From positions 1,465,501 through 1,529,500 of the forward strand of contig NC_092702.1 of the NCBI RefSeq assembly GCF_964275005.1: a DNA stretch of 64,000 nucleotides, in the 5' to 3' direction. How positions within the stretch are numbered: position 1 is the stretch's first letter; the number at the start of each line of letters is the position of its first letter. Source of the stretch: Diadema setosum. Taxonomy: Eukaryota; Echinodermata; Echinoidea; Diadematoida; Diadematidae. A program made the position numbers and the translations under genes. The notes beneath the pieces were generated by a model. That model worked only from the letters and a program-made list of their open reading frames with translations, did no database searches and was not told where the DNA came from. This document shows positions 23,027 through 36,400 of the stretch, in pieces.

Positions 23027-26000
23027 ATATATATACAATGTATACTGTATACGCTATATATTTCGCGTGGGTTTTATTTTCGCGAATTTCGCGAGTCGGG
23101 AGCTATTCGCGAAATTAACAACTCGCGAAAATATTACCTTCCAAAATGAATCCCTTGCCTTGACGATACGAACATTTTACGGCTTACCGAACAGACCATA
23201 CTGGCTAAGCTTGTGTACGTACATATGCATGTCCACGTCTAACTAATGGTTACTACATTTAGTATACACGGCCCAGTCGCTGTGGTAGCATACCCTTCGT
23301 TGCTAGTAAGTTGAAAATTCACACTTTCTTTGCCACTTCATATTTTCTCTGGTCCCCCATTCGCGAATTTAACCACTCGCGAAAATGTGTGACATCGGCA
23401 ATTCGCGAAAATTTATGTACGCGAAAATTATAGCGTATACAGTATAGTGTGTAATATTTATATATGCTATTATATGAAAGTACAATGCTTATTTTGTACC
23501 GTTACCATACACACAGCATATCAGCAAATTCAGTCACAAGAACATCCACATCACCCCGGTATATTCAAACCAGCAGGAAACACTTGTATTGCTTCAAATT
23601 CTACCTACTTTAATGCTTTCGTTGGATACAGTTATCAAACAATTAAGATAAAATGCTTTAAATGTGATATAAGCTAAAAAAAACCCCACCATGTATGGCA
23701 GAGCAATTAAAAAAATTGGTTCCCCCACATGCTGGAATGGACACGAGGACATAGGTCTTGTACTTTTGAAAGGCCTGTGTCTAACCTGGCTGCAGCAGTC
23801 AATCAAAAATAGCAAATTTTATTTAAACTCGGTTATTCGGCCACGCATTGGTTGCTATGGGAGGCCGTATCTTAGCAACCGTTTGACCTTGGGGCAAAAT
23901 ATTTCAGAATCTTCCGTCAGACACTTGGGGGCACATTTGGTGCGAGTTTAAAGAAAATTGAAGGGGGTCGGGTTAACAGCATTGGTTGATTTGACGTGGA
24001 TTGACCCACATGTTATTCAACACTAACTTAAAAAGAAATATGAATACACTTCACTTACAAATATTTTACTAAATTTCACACACATGCATAGACCCATTTG
24101 TGCTCTGTGTGTTAAATTGTCCCCTTTTCTGCCAAGATCAATATGTGTGTGGGTTTTCAGCTTTCTTCTCAGAAGGTAAGATTGACATGTGACGGCGAGT
24201 TTAACCCGTTGAGGACAGACTGATTTTGCTAGAGCACATTTCCCATAGACACCTGCCTGAGTATTATTGGGACTTGTCTTCAATGGGTTAATGGGTAGAC
24301 CTGAGATGGATTTAGATTCACAATTTTAGTTCTTGTACAGTTATTAATACATTCTTCTTTCAAAGAGGATTTTCATAGAGATTGCACAGAAAAAAATAAA
24401 AGCATTTGATGGATTCAATACATTAGCATTTACCAGGAAAACTCTTCTAATAAAGTCTCAATGTGAAACTAACAACCAGCAGTTTCTCTCAAAGGATGTT
24501 GCTTCCAGATCAATTACTAACTTGAATTTGAATTCTAAAAAACACAGTTAATGGTGACACTGTCTTTAAGCATGGAGCTACAACTCTAGCTCAATTATAC
24601 ATGTATATAATTTTGGACAAGTTATACTGTTTGTGTATCAGCACAGTCATGATTTCTTGTAAAATGTTTCAATTGTTTTCACTGGAAACAAAGAACACTG
24701 TAAGAGCATCAAGAGTAACAAGACCACACGTCTAGCACATAAACTAATACTACAGTGCATTCATGTTATAATGAACATCATGATAACAATCTTGGTTCCA
24801 AAATTATCACACACACACACACACACACACACACTCTCTCTCTTTCTCTCTCTCTCTCTCTATATATATATGTAAGGGGGGTGTTATTGTGAGTGTGTGT
24901 GTAGAATAAAGTCACTTGTCAGGATGGCTTATTCTCACCCCGAATACATAATTTCATCCAAATGGATATAACACACAGAAACATTAAACAAACTAAGTAT
25001 GTGGGCGTCAAAGCAGTGACAAAGACAATGTAGTACACATTGGATTACATTAATCACCTTGTTGGTGTTGAGATTTATTCAAAGTCAGGCATCAGAGCAA
25101 CCAGTTTGATCCCTTTTAACCATGAAAGATAAAAAGAGTCATTATACATATACAAATGACAGAGATAAGAATGTACTCACATATAAATCCACTCTGATAT
25201 TCAATGAAGAGGATTGGGTCTCTACCATTCAATATTCGCGCAAAATGCTCATGGATACAGTCCTCGCGGTCGAATTAACATGCTAACTGATGGCGAATCT
25301 CGTTGGAGCGCTCAGTTCATGAAGTGAAGAGGATCCACGAACGATGACCAGAGGACATCTCTGCGTTGAGTTGACTCACAGTTGGGGGGGGGGGGTCCTT
25401 GTCCAAATGAAGGTTACTTTGGGCTTGCTGCAAATTCTTGAAGCTGCATGTCTGGTCCACAAAGCACTAAGTAGTCGTTTGACTTCTCCTTAGATCGACC
25501 AATATATAACAGACCGTTTCGAATGTACAGCAAAGCGTCCGTAAAATATCATTCAAATCATCTTATCAACTTTGAACTGACGTACACTGGACATGACTTG
25601 GTTATGTCAGGACGGAACTCCGTGTATAAATGTAAAAGGCTGAGTTTCTCCACTAAAACATTTAAGTATAACAGCCTGGTCTCGGAGAAACTGGAACACG
25701 TCCTTCCACTTCACAGGGCTTGGGGAGAGAGACTCCGAACAGAAGTATCAACTCCAATATACTATGTACATCCTCCTGCTCCTACTATCCCATAATACTT
25801 ATCTCTTGTATCATACCCAAGCTTTCCTGACTAACCCTTCTCAAAGAAACTTTATACAAAAACTTTATACAAAAACTGACCATGAATGGTAAGGGAGAGA
25901 GAGAGAGAGACAAAGAGGCAGAGGGAGAGATAGGGGAGGGAGAGAGGGAGACTGAGAAAGAAACTTAATACAAAGCATTCTACATGCATGCTGTACTCTG

Positions 26001-29000
26001 GTTCTTTGTACAGTATCACAAGGTGGCAAACTTCAAAGTAACATAGAACAATACCAGCCACTTTTATGTGGTTTTCTATCTCTAAGTCACTGTCCAGTCA
26101 TTGCCACTGTCCAGTCATTGCCACTAAATCCACTATTCAAGTAGGGTGGCAGTACCTCTTTTGTTTCATAAACTCATTCAACCTTTAGGTTGCGTGGTGG
26201 CACTATATAATACACTGTGTACCAAGCAGCTATTGTATCTTGGTAATGAATAGATTCCAGCTTTCTGATTCTACAAACTCTATGTACACTAAAGTGGGCA
26301 AGTTGCTCCATAAACTTATGTTACATGTCTTGGTAGGAAAGCTATATTCCAGCTTCCTGCCTGTACTATCTCTCCAGTAAAGTGGGCATGTTACTCTACC
26401 ACTTTACATATATATATATATAGATATATATATATATTTGAAGTTGTCCTGTCATAACAAAATTTCAATAAAAAAAAAGAAAACTGCTGGTCCCAAGGAC
26501 TTTAGGAGTTGACTGTACATATGAAATATGGCACACTGTTGATAGGCAATCTTCTTTCATTATAAAATGTTTACATGAAAAACAAATGAATTGTTCAGGA
26601 AGTATATAATGTATGTATGAAAAAACAAACAAATTGTCAAAAATCACTGGCAGTAAGAGTATCTTGTACTGAGTAGTTGAACTTTGGTCTGAGAATGAAT
26701 AATAGATTAAAGGATAGCATGGGGCTATTTTTGTGCTGAAGTGCTGTCTACATGCCTGTCCTTCCGTAGTAAATTATTGTGGCCTTCATACAGTAGTTTC
26801 ACTAGTAGCGCACTTCCTGACACTTAACTAACACTAAACACTAAACCACACTGCAGATGGTGGAAAATGTAGCTGAAATTAATGTGCAAAGCTTGCAGAT
26901 TGCGTAGGTGAGTCTGTTCATATACATGTAGCTTAACCCTTTTGTGTGCTTAGTGTGCCAATAGGAACAGAGAACCCCATAGCATTGCACATGCCATCCT
27001 AAGTCCTTAGCACAGAAAGGACTAAATAGAGTCCAACCTTGATTATCTGGCCATCTCTGGAAGGTACTTCTGTATCATCTGGACATGTTCACATGACAAA
27101 GGCAGTCAAAACTCCTACAAAACTCACTTGATTTATGCTATTCTGAAAAGAAACATGTTCTGAATTTTATGTTAATTTGTTTTAATTTCCATTAAAAAAA
27201 AAAAATAGGCTGGCATAAATTACACCACTGTCAAGGTGTGAGCTACATGTAGGCCCTACCTGGGTCAACAGCTATGCATTTATCCATGTACATAAACATT
27301 TTTTCTTCCATATCCGAACAAACGGCTTTGTCAGACACGTGGGCTGTCGCAACGTGGCCAGATAATAGAGGTTGGACTGTACGCTATGATTTAATGCATT
27401 TCCCACAGATTGTTTGAACAAACAGTATCCTTGACCAATGGACTGAAAGTTCAGGCAAGTTACTAGTTGACTCCCACATACATTGGTTGTATCATGAAAG
27501 ACCTGCATATAAACTACAAATGCACCAAAAGCAAAATGTACTGGTAAATAACACTACATTCACTTAGCTGTCTACACTTGATTCTTCAGTTAGTCTTCAG
27601 TAAGAAATGGAAAGTGAATTTCTAAAAATACCTCTTAAAACTTAAGTGTTAATAAAACCGGGTACATCAACTTAATATGAAAGACTTGTATGTACATTGA
27701 CTTCATTCTTTTTTCCTGTATAAACATGAAATGTTAGGCATTTCAAGAGCTTCAAACAGGATAGGCATTTATCCTAATTTATTATTGAAGGAAGTATAGT
27801 ACAGTGTATCATATTTTGAGATGTCTGCTCAAGTATTACTATCATCCTATTGTACAAAAGTGAAGCAGCAACTAAATTTTCCCCCCTTTAAAAAAAAACC
27901 AACAAAACATGAACACTTGATGTTAGGTAGAGTTTACTCACCTTCTGCAACACATCTTAATTAAAACCATCCTAATTCACAAGAACCACTAGATATTGTT
28001 CAGGAAATGTGACTAATTCAGAGGAAACTTGTTCCTTATGTGGTAAACACACATATATTGCAAGTTTTCTCATAAATTCAAATTCCCAATACCTCCATAA
28101 GATTGAGTATGAATTTTTTTTTCTCAATCTTAAAATTTAGCCATGAGTCCAGCAGCATCAAAATCTGTCAGTTATGACTCCTTCTACATTACAGTAATGC
28201 TAGAAACTTACTTGAGGCACCCCTACTATGTTCAGTTAAAGGTCCTGTGTACATGTACCTTTGGGATCAGTGATATAAAAAATATCAAAAATATATTTAA
28301 TGCATATGTTTTGGTCTGTTGTACCACAAAACATCCTATCATATGAAACTTTCACGATAAAGCCTAAAATATAAGGGGATATTTGTATTTTTCTCAATAA
28401 ACCGTTAATGTAGACGGTTTAGTCTGGAAGCATTTTTATTATAACTATTGTTCACATTTTGTATATTTAACACTACCTAACATCGATTTTAGCGATTCAA
28501 ATTTTTACAGTGGTTGTTTCTATCCTTAACTCACATTTTAGAACTATCTTAAAGCACTAATGCTGGGTTTTTGTTTCATCTGCAAATGGTAAATTATGCC
28601 TTTAGTGGCAGCCTGTTTACATATATGCACAATATGTACTTTCAAAACTGTGTAATCAGTCCTTCACAATCCGCATCGCGTAGAGCTTGCTCAAGTGTCG
28701 CCCTTGGACCACCTGTCTTGTTCAGCCACTTGTGCAGCATTTCCAGTATAGCATCTTGCATATTCATTTGATTCTTTTGCTGTATAACCTCCAATTCAGG
28801 ATGCCGTATTTCCAACTGGATTCCCATTTCCATGAATTTTTGTGGAGAAAGTATTTTGGACAGAGTGAGAAGCTGCTTGTCATTCACACGGGTACTGGAG
28901 CTTTGAGATCTGAGGAGAAGAGAAATACGTTCCAATTATGAAAACACTGCAGTACTCGTACTAGGCTGTTAAAGGGTCTTGTGCTTTTTAATAATGATAA

Positions 29001-30403
29001 TAATGATAATGATTATGATTATAATTATTAGAATTATAAGAATATATAAATAATAATTATAACCCCCTGTGTGCCACATTATGCTGAGACACCAACAAAG
29101 TCATGCTTTGGAGGAAAACATTGTTTTTCAAATCTATGTAACTTTTATAGACTTCTGTTACCTTGGACATATTATGAGCAAATTTGTAGAGAAAATGTCA
29201 GTCTTTGCTTCAAATGATGTAAGTTGTATGACAAATCTATGATTGCTTTTCTTTCAAATAACCAGTGGATATATTATTGACAAGGCAGGACTTTCTTACA
29301 CAAAACAGTGACAGAAACTTGGAATTACTCGCAAATCCAGTAGGGAAAACTGCTTGATAGTAAATCACTAAATAAAATGCAAGCTGCATGTGAGAAACAA
29401 ATTGTGAAAAACGCTCTCAGTGTACTGTGGCATTTGGCAAATTTATTGATTGGTTTGAGCGGGTTTTACTTGTTTCAGCAAAATAAGCGAACTTGTCACG
29501 CCGTCGACTGAGTCAGGCGTGCGAACATGGCACATAAAGAGTTAAACACAAACATGCCAGTGAAAAGTGGGAGTTAAAGAGTTAATGCTGAGTTTGTACA
29601 TGAACTGACTACAGTGCAATCCTGTTTTATGAAATGCAGTTATAATGAGATTCTCATTACAAAGCAGTAAAAATCCATGTCCTTAAATTATCGTCTACAC
29701 ATCTTTGTTTATACTTTACTGTTTGACTCTAACGAAATGTTGATATCACGTAAGAAAACAGCCGGTCCTGACAACTTCCTTATAACAGGAGTGCACTCTA
29801 TTCAAATTCTCTGAAGAATGAAATGAAAATTCTGCACGTAACACAGAACAATTAACCAATAACACTTGATCTTTGATCTGATCCTGATTAAGAGATTGAT
29901 AGCACTTTATCTTTTGTAGCACTCTACACTGAAATTAGATATTAATTATTTTGCAAATGTTAAGAATAAAACATGAAACATACTTACGAAGCTTGTGATG
30001 GAACAGCACTTTGTCCTTGAGAGTCAAATTGAAATTATAGAGAAAGATAAAAGCATAAACATATTTTTTAGCACTTGAAACAGGTTCATGCACTTTTTTC
30101 TTCGAAGGTGGCTTATATTTATTTTGTGGTCTCATTTTAAAAGTAATATGAAATATAATTTACAATAAACGATTATAAAGATGAGGGTTGTAAGTCACAA
30201 ATGTCCCTTTCCTTTCACAAATATAGGAAGTATTTCATTAGCTGCTTCTAGATGTCTGGCATTAACAAAAAGACAGCTGATGAAAGGGGCATTACAGTTT
30301 GGTGAAAGTGGACCTTTTTTATATTAAGTGGTCATTTGTATCAACATAGTCCACTACTTCTGTCCACTGCAAATGGAAACCTTTACAATTGCAGCAGTTG
30401 TAC

Positions 30404-30453
<50 letters not shown>

Positions 30454-33400
30454 CGTATATACACACATTGTCTGCAAATGCAGCCATCGTTTAACCCCAT
30501 GTCAAAGCTATGTATGAAGTTCCAAGTGAGTGTGGCATGTTAGATTCAGGATGGCAATAGAAATTACACTGCAGGTCAATGTGTCTACTGTTTGGATTGT
30601 TTGGAATAGATAACGATACCAGAATGTTCAAGTACAGACATGTTATCAAAAAGCAATCAACTGTGTCGGGCAATCTAAACCTCCGTAATCATATATGTTA
30701 CTTTAGGTAAATTTTGTCATAAAGTTGGTGCAAACAGAAGGACTTACAATGGACTCCTGTTAAAATGAAGTCTTTGGGACCGGCAGTTTTCTTTTGTTAT
30801 ATTGCAATTACGTTATAAACAAACAAATAAACAATAAAAACATAGAGCCAATAATGTTGTGGATTGAATGTTTGTTTTATTGTAACCAGAATTTCAATAT
30901 AACCATGTTCGTTATAACAGGAATGCACTGTATTTGAAAGGACTAAAAATTCCTGGTTACAGTGCACTGCCATTATTAACTGACATGGTTATGTGGAAAT
31001 TTTTGTCACAGGAGAGTAAAAATTCATGTCCCAAAATTATCATCTATATCTCTTTATATACTTTATTATTTGATTCAAGTGAACAAAATTTTGATTCAAC
31101 AGTCCGGAGGACTTTGTTATAATGGGAGTTGCATACAGTGCACTCCAATTTTAATGAACACGGTTGTGACGAAATTCCGGTTACAACAAAGTAAAATTCA
31201 ATCCCCAACATTATCCACTCTATATTTTTATTGTTTATTTGTTCGGTTATATCAAAATTACGCTATAACCAAAACAAAGAACAAAAAACTGTTGGTCCCA
31301 AGGACTTTGTTATAATGGGAGTCCAATGTATTACATGTATCTATTCAGATAACAATGCTACTAAAAGGCACATCATTCTTCATAATGGTTCTCATTGTGA
31401 AATAACGACTACACAAGGAGGACATACCAGCATCATCTTCTTCTGGAAAATGGTCGTCCACCAAACCTTGAAATCCTTGTTCAACCAGAACCTGCTTAAG
31501 TTTTGCAATCTGTTCTTTCCTTGGCGTCTTCATCTTCCAGGCAAGAAGCATGTTTCTTGTCCCCTTACAGCTCACATTCCCATCTGATCTGTTTGTCTTC
31601 ACATACCCTTGGATTTGTCCCTGTCTGAATCCTAGAGCTGACCCTAATTTGGGGAGATTCTCATGGTCGGCAATATCTTCTGCTATATCATAGAGCTTCT
31701 CATCGCTGATGCCAGCCATGATTCACAGAAAGTTTTCCTGCAAAAATATTCAGAAATATGAATATCATAAATCTTTAAAAGTAGAGTCAAACCTGCCTTA
31801 TTGGACACCTGTCTACAGTCGCCACCTGCCGTATGCAACCAGTAAATGAATTCCCTCCGAAAGAGAAAGGCCACGTTAGAGACCCTGTCTATAGCGGTGA
31901 CACAACATTTGCTCCTGCAACAATTGCTCCGGTCTTATTTTCTCCAAGGACTTAGGGTTAGGGTTAGGGTTGTGATAGGGTTTTAGGTTTAGTTTGATGT
32001 GAGGATTAGGATTAGGGTTAGGGTTATATTTGTGGGTAGAATTTATGTTTGGCTAAGCGTGCAGATATTTCATGAGAGCAAATGTCGCGGGAGCAAATGT
32101 CTATAGCAGCTACCTTTTTCATCTCCCTTGGGTAATTGCTATAGACAGGTTTACTGTATTATACTTTCATCTTGCACATCCATCAAATAGGCATAAAGAA
32201 CAATAATGAAATAGAATATAGGCAATTAGAATATGTCAATTATTTCTTACAAGAATCCTGACACGTTGATAAACTTGATAAACTTAACACAAGCTTGCAA
32301 CAGTGAAAAATATACATTGTACATGCATTCAATGTGATCACATCAAAGGACAACTACATTTGTACATCTTTTCTTTTTAAATACTGTAAAACATGATATA
32401 TTCGTGGCACGAAATTTTCGCGAATTGGAGCCGACGGCCTTTTTCGTGGCATGAAATTTTCGCGAATGGCCACTGGCATTCAATGCAGTATGTCGTGTAA
32501 ACAAGAAATATTACGTGCATTTAAATTTCGCAAATCTTGGCGCTCGCAAAATTCGTGAAATTAAAATGCACGCGAACATTCCTCGTTTTACAGTACAGGT
32601 AATAATGACTTGAATGGAATGTAGCATCAGTATATACAGGAAAAACAGTTAAATGCATTCATTTTGTAACGGTATAACTATATTAGAATTGCACTACACC
32701 GTAAGACATAGTATTGCCTAATGTTTGTACCACGGAGATGCCAACTTCTTCACATTTGGAAAAAAACAACAACAGACAGATATACTTTTTTAAAAAAATC
32801 TGATTTCAGAGAGGAGAATCAGATTTTTATGAAATCTTGACACCACCACTAGCCTGTTGATCCTAGGCCAGTGAACTCATGAAATCTTGACACCACCACT
32901 AGCCTGTTGATCCTAGGCCAGTGAACTCATGAAATCTTGACACCACCACTAGCCTGTTGATCCTGGGCCAGTGAAATGCCAGGAAAAAAAAAAAAAGTTT
33001 TCCTGGTAAGAATGGGCAGGTAGAATGTTGCTACTTTATCAACATTGATGAGAAAACTGTAAAGCATCTGCATACTTCCCGCCCATTTAGGCTCATCATT
33101 CAACATTTTTGTATGGGCTGCAGGAATTTAGTAGTACATCTGTCTATGATGATGCCGTTTTTTGCAGTATACAGAGTATATCAGCTTCATTTTGTTTATT
33201 TTCATTTGAAAGATAAAAAGTTGTATTTTCAAGAGGCAATATCATATTTCACTGTTTATTGTACTGAATACTATAAAAAATCATATTGGTTGGCATCTCT
33301 AGTACCATAAAGTTGATGTTTTTGGCGAGTGATGGGGTGAGTGAGTCTGACCATAACAAGAGTGTGAATTAAAACAAGCATGAAGGACATGGAAAACTCC

Positions 33401-36400
33401 TATCAGAAAAAAAAAAAAAAATATCCACACATGTAATGTTGCCTCTGCATTATACAGTGAGTAGATGTCTTCCAGTGATTTAAAAACATACAACCAAATT
33501 ACCACTAAATGTGAGCAATACCCCCATACCACTTTATGACTTTATATTCAGGAAATGAACATGAAATAATCTTAAAGTTCTGGCTGAAGTCTCTCGGACA
33601 GATTGGGATTACAACCTCAGGCTTTATGTGTGGTGCTATAACCATAGGATTGTTGGGAATGTAGTTCTAACAAAGATGTTTTTCTCTCTGTCTTTTCACT
33701 GAACATGAACTCAAACTTTAAATCAATTACTGAGCAGTTTTGTTGAATTATCCATCTTCACTGCCTCACCCCCATATGGTCTAAAACCAATTTAATATTG
33801 TATACTAAAACCAATTTAATATTGTATAAAACTAAAGTAAAAGTCAAATTATAAGTTCGAATAATATGGGGCAGTGTAAATGTAATAATCTTGAAACACA
33901 AAGTAACATGAAATTTGAACATAGCGTAAATCTGCAGTGTGAGCTGCAGCTCATCTGCTCATAAATGATTATTTAAGCAAAAGCCTGTTTATTCAACTAT
34001 GACTATACAGTGAATGTAGGGGGCTAATTTTGTGTGAAGTACATGCAGCACAGTTGCAAAGGCAGACACTGCATTTAGCAGGCACACGGTGTACACAATA
34101 GATACATGTACAATGCTCAATACCCTCCTTGTGTAGACAGGATTGAGTGCACTAACAAAAAGCTAAACAGAGTCTTTCAAGCTTGACATGGCAATTGAAT
34201 TAGTACAACCTGTAAACAGCTTCCAAGCACAGCACTGGATAATGTACACTGCAGATCAGAGAAGCACGAAAGAACTACATGTACATTGTATTCCACCTTC
34301 CTGGTATAGATTACACAGACTTCTAGTACTTTGTACTACCATCAATATACTTTATATTTATTTATCTATTTCAGCATATTTTAACCGGATAACAAAATCG
34401 GCAGGTGAGTGCTGTTTTTTCAAGGTCCTAGCTGTACAAGCCACTACATTACATACCAGTACATATAAAAAACAAAAAACAAAAAAACAAAGTATGAAGG
34501 ACAGTTGAAATCAGTCATAGCTGGATGTAGTAGGAAATGACAAAATAATATAATAAAAAAGTTGTATAAAAACAGCAATTAAAAATGGTATATATACCCA
34601 ATCAAACCGTTAGTGTATAATATGAGCTAAAAACTCATTCCTGCAGGAGCTTGAATTCACAAGCCCACAGTAACAGAAAAGCAAAATTAGGTGCCTATGA
34701 TGACAAGAGTCGACAATGGATAGATTACAAACAGTTTCATGCCCATTAAACTCGAATGATAAAAAGCTCAACTGCCAGATGTATTAAACATTAGCTGGCC
34801 GCATTGCCCTGAAAAAGTACACTTGATCAAGCTGTTTTTGCCAAGAATATTCAATATTTGGCTTCAAATGTCACGCCCCATTTTCATTTTTAAAAATATA
34901 TCAAAAGCTGTGATAGCATCTCTACCATGTCCCAGCTGTCTCCGCGGTTCGAGGCGCTTGCACGATCTCCGCAAAGTTGAATTTATATCAGAAAATCAGT
35001 TTAGAAAATTTGATGCTCACTTACCTACTATCGTTTTAGGCGGTTTTTCTTGGAAATAGTCCGTATTTGTCCTGAACTGACTTCGTAGCTGATCAAGTTG
35101 AGCGCGCACACGATAGGGCCCGTTAGGTCCTGCAGTACAGTGTATACTAAACATGAGGTCACATTGCTCAACGGCAGCTCGTTCTGGGAATCCCCAAACA
35201 AACTGCTTTGGAGCTTCCGTTGCGCCGCTTCCGGCCCCCGATGGGGGCGGAAGTCATTTTACAAAGTACAATCAACGATCCTACACTGGGCAAAGATGTA
35301 CGAGATGTCTACCGTATTAAAGGGACTGTACAGTACTGGTTGAGGTGGGGATTCATGTTTTGAACATTCCTAAGTGAAATAATGAAAAGCCTCTTATGAA
35401 ATATGAAAGAGCATGTAATTTTAAGAAGGATTCAACATTTATTTGATGAAAATTGGTTTTCAAATGGCTGAGATATCCAAAAAAGTGCTAATAATAAAAG
35501 GCGACATGCCACAACTTTATTAGGATCTCTTTGTTTCACCTTGTTTTTGGATATCTCAGCCATTTCAAAACCGATTTTCATCGAATAAACTTTTGATACC
35601 CCTTAGAATTGCATGCTCTTTGACATCTCATAGAGTGGTTTCTGAATATCTCGCAAAACATTAAAAGCTAAATCCTCACCTCGACCAGAACTGTACACAC
35701 CATTTAAATAGTGTAGGATCTTTCTATCAATACCCGTAGCTTGCATGCTGATCAGTGGCGTATCTAGGAAAAACGGCGCCCGGGGCAAGCACGAAAATTG
35801 CGCCCCTAATTTCTGAAAAAGTGTTCAACCCCAACCCCATCCCGGTAGGAACTTCAAACAAAGTCCACATGATGCTTTTTCAAGCACTTAAAAGGGATCT
35901 TTTGAGGGTGATTTAAATGTAATGAATTTTGATAGATTTTGGCGAGCGAGCGCAGCGAGCGAGCCGAAAATTTTTGTATTTCAGCTTACAAAACATGGAA
36001 TTCTTGTCATTTTTTGCTTACCAAATCTTACAATTCTAATCAAGATATAGTGACAGCCTTATAGATATCGATTTATACCAAAAAACTGAGGACTTTAAAA
36101 AATACTCTAAATTAGTGCTCGCGAGTGAGCCGAAATTTGTAAATGTCCTCGTCATCATCACGTAATGTTCTTATCTTTTTTTTTTAATATAAATTTTGGC
36201 GAGCGAGCGCAGCGAAATTTTTGCATTTCAGCTTACAAAACATGGAATTCTTGTCATTTTTTGCTTACTAAATCTCACAATTATAGTGACGACCTTATAG
36301 ATAACGATTTATACGAACAAACTGAGGACTTGAAAAAATACTCTTAAATTAGTACGAGCATGGACCTGTAGGTCCATGGTACGAGCGAGTGAGCCGAAAT

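Noticed and set aside
25523-25795. 90-aa frame in RPIA intron 5 as a gene
   Set aside because: No similarity recognised and no supporting splice sites; it lies in a stretch that looks more like a decayed repeat.
32831-32976. CRISPR-like array
   Set aside because: The 50-bp units are contiguous with no variable spacers; the setting is an animal genome.
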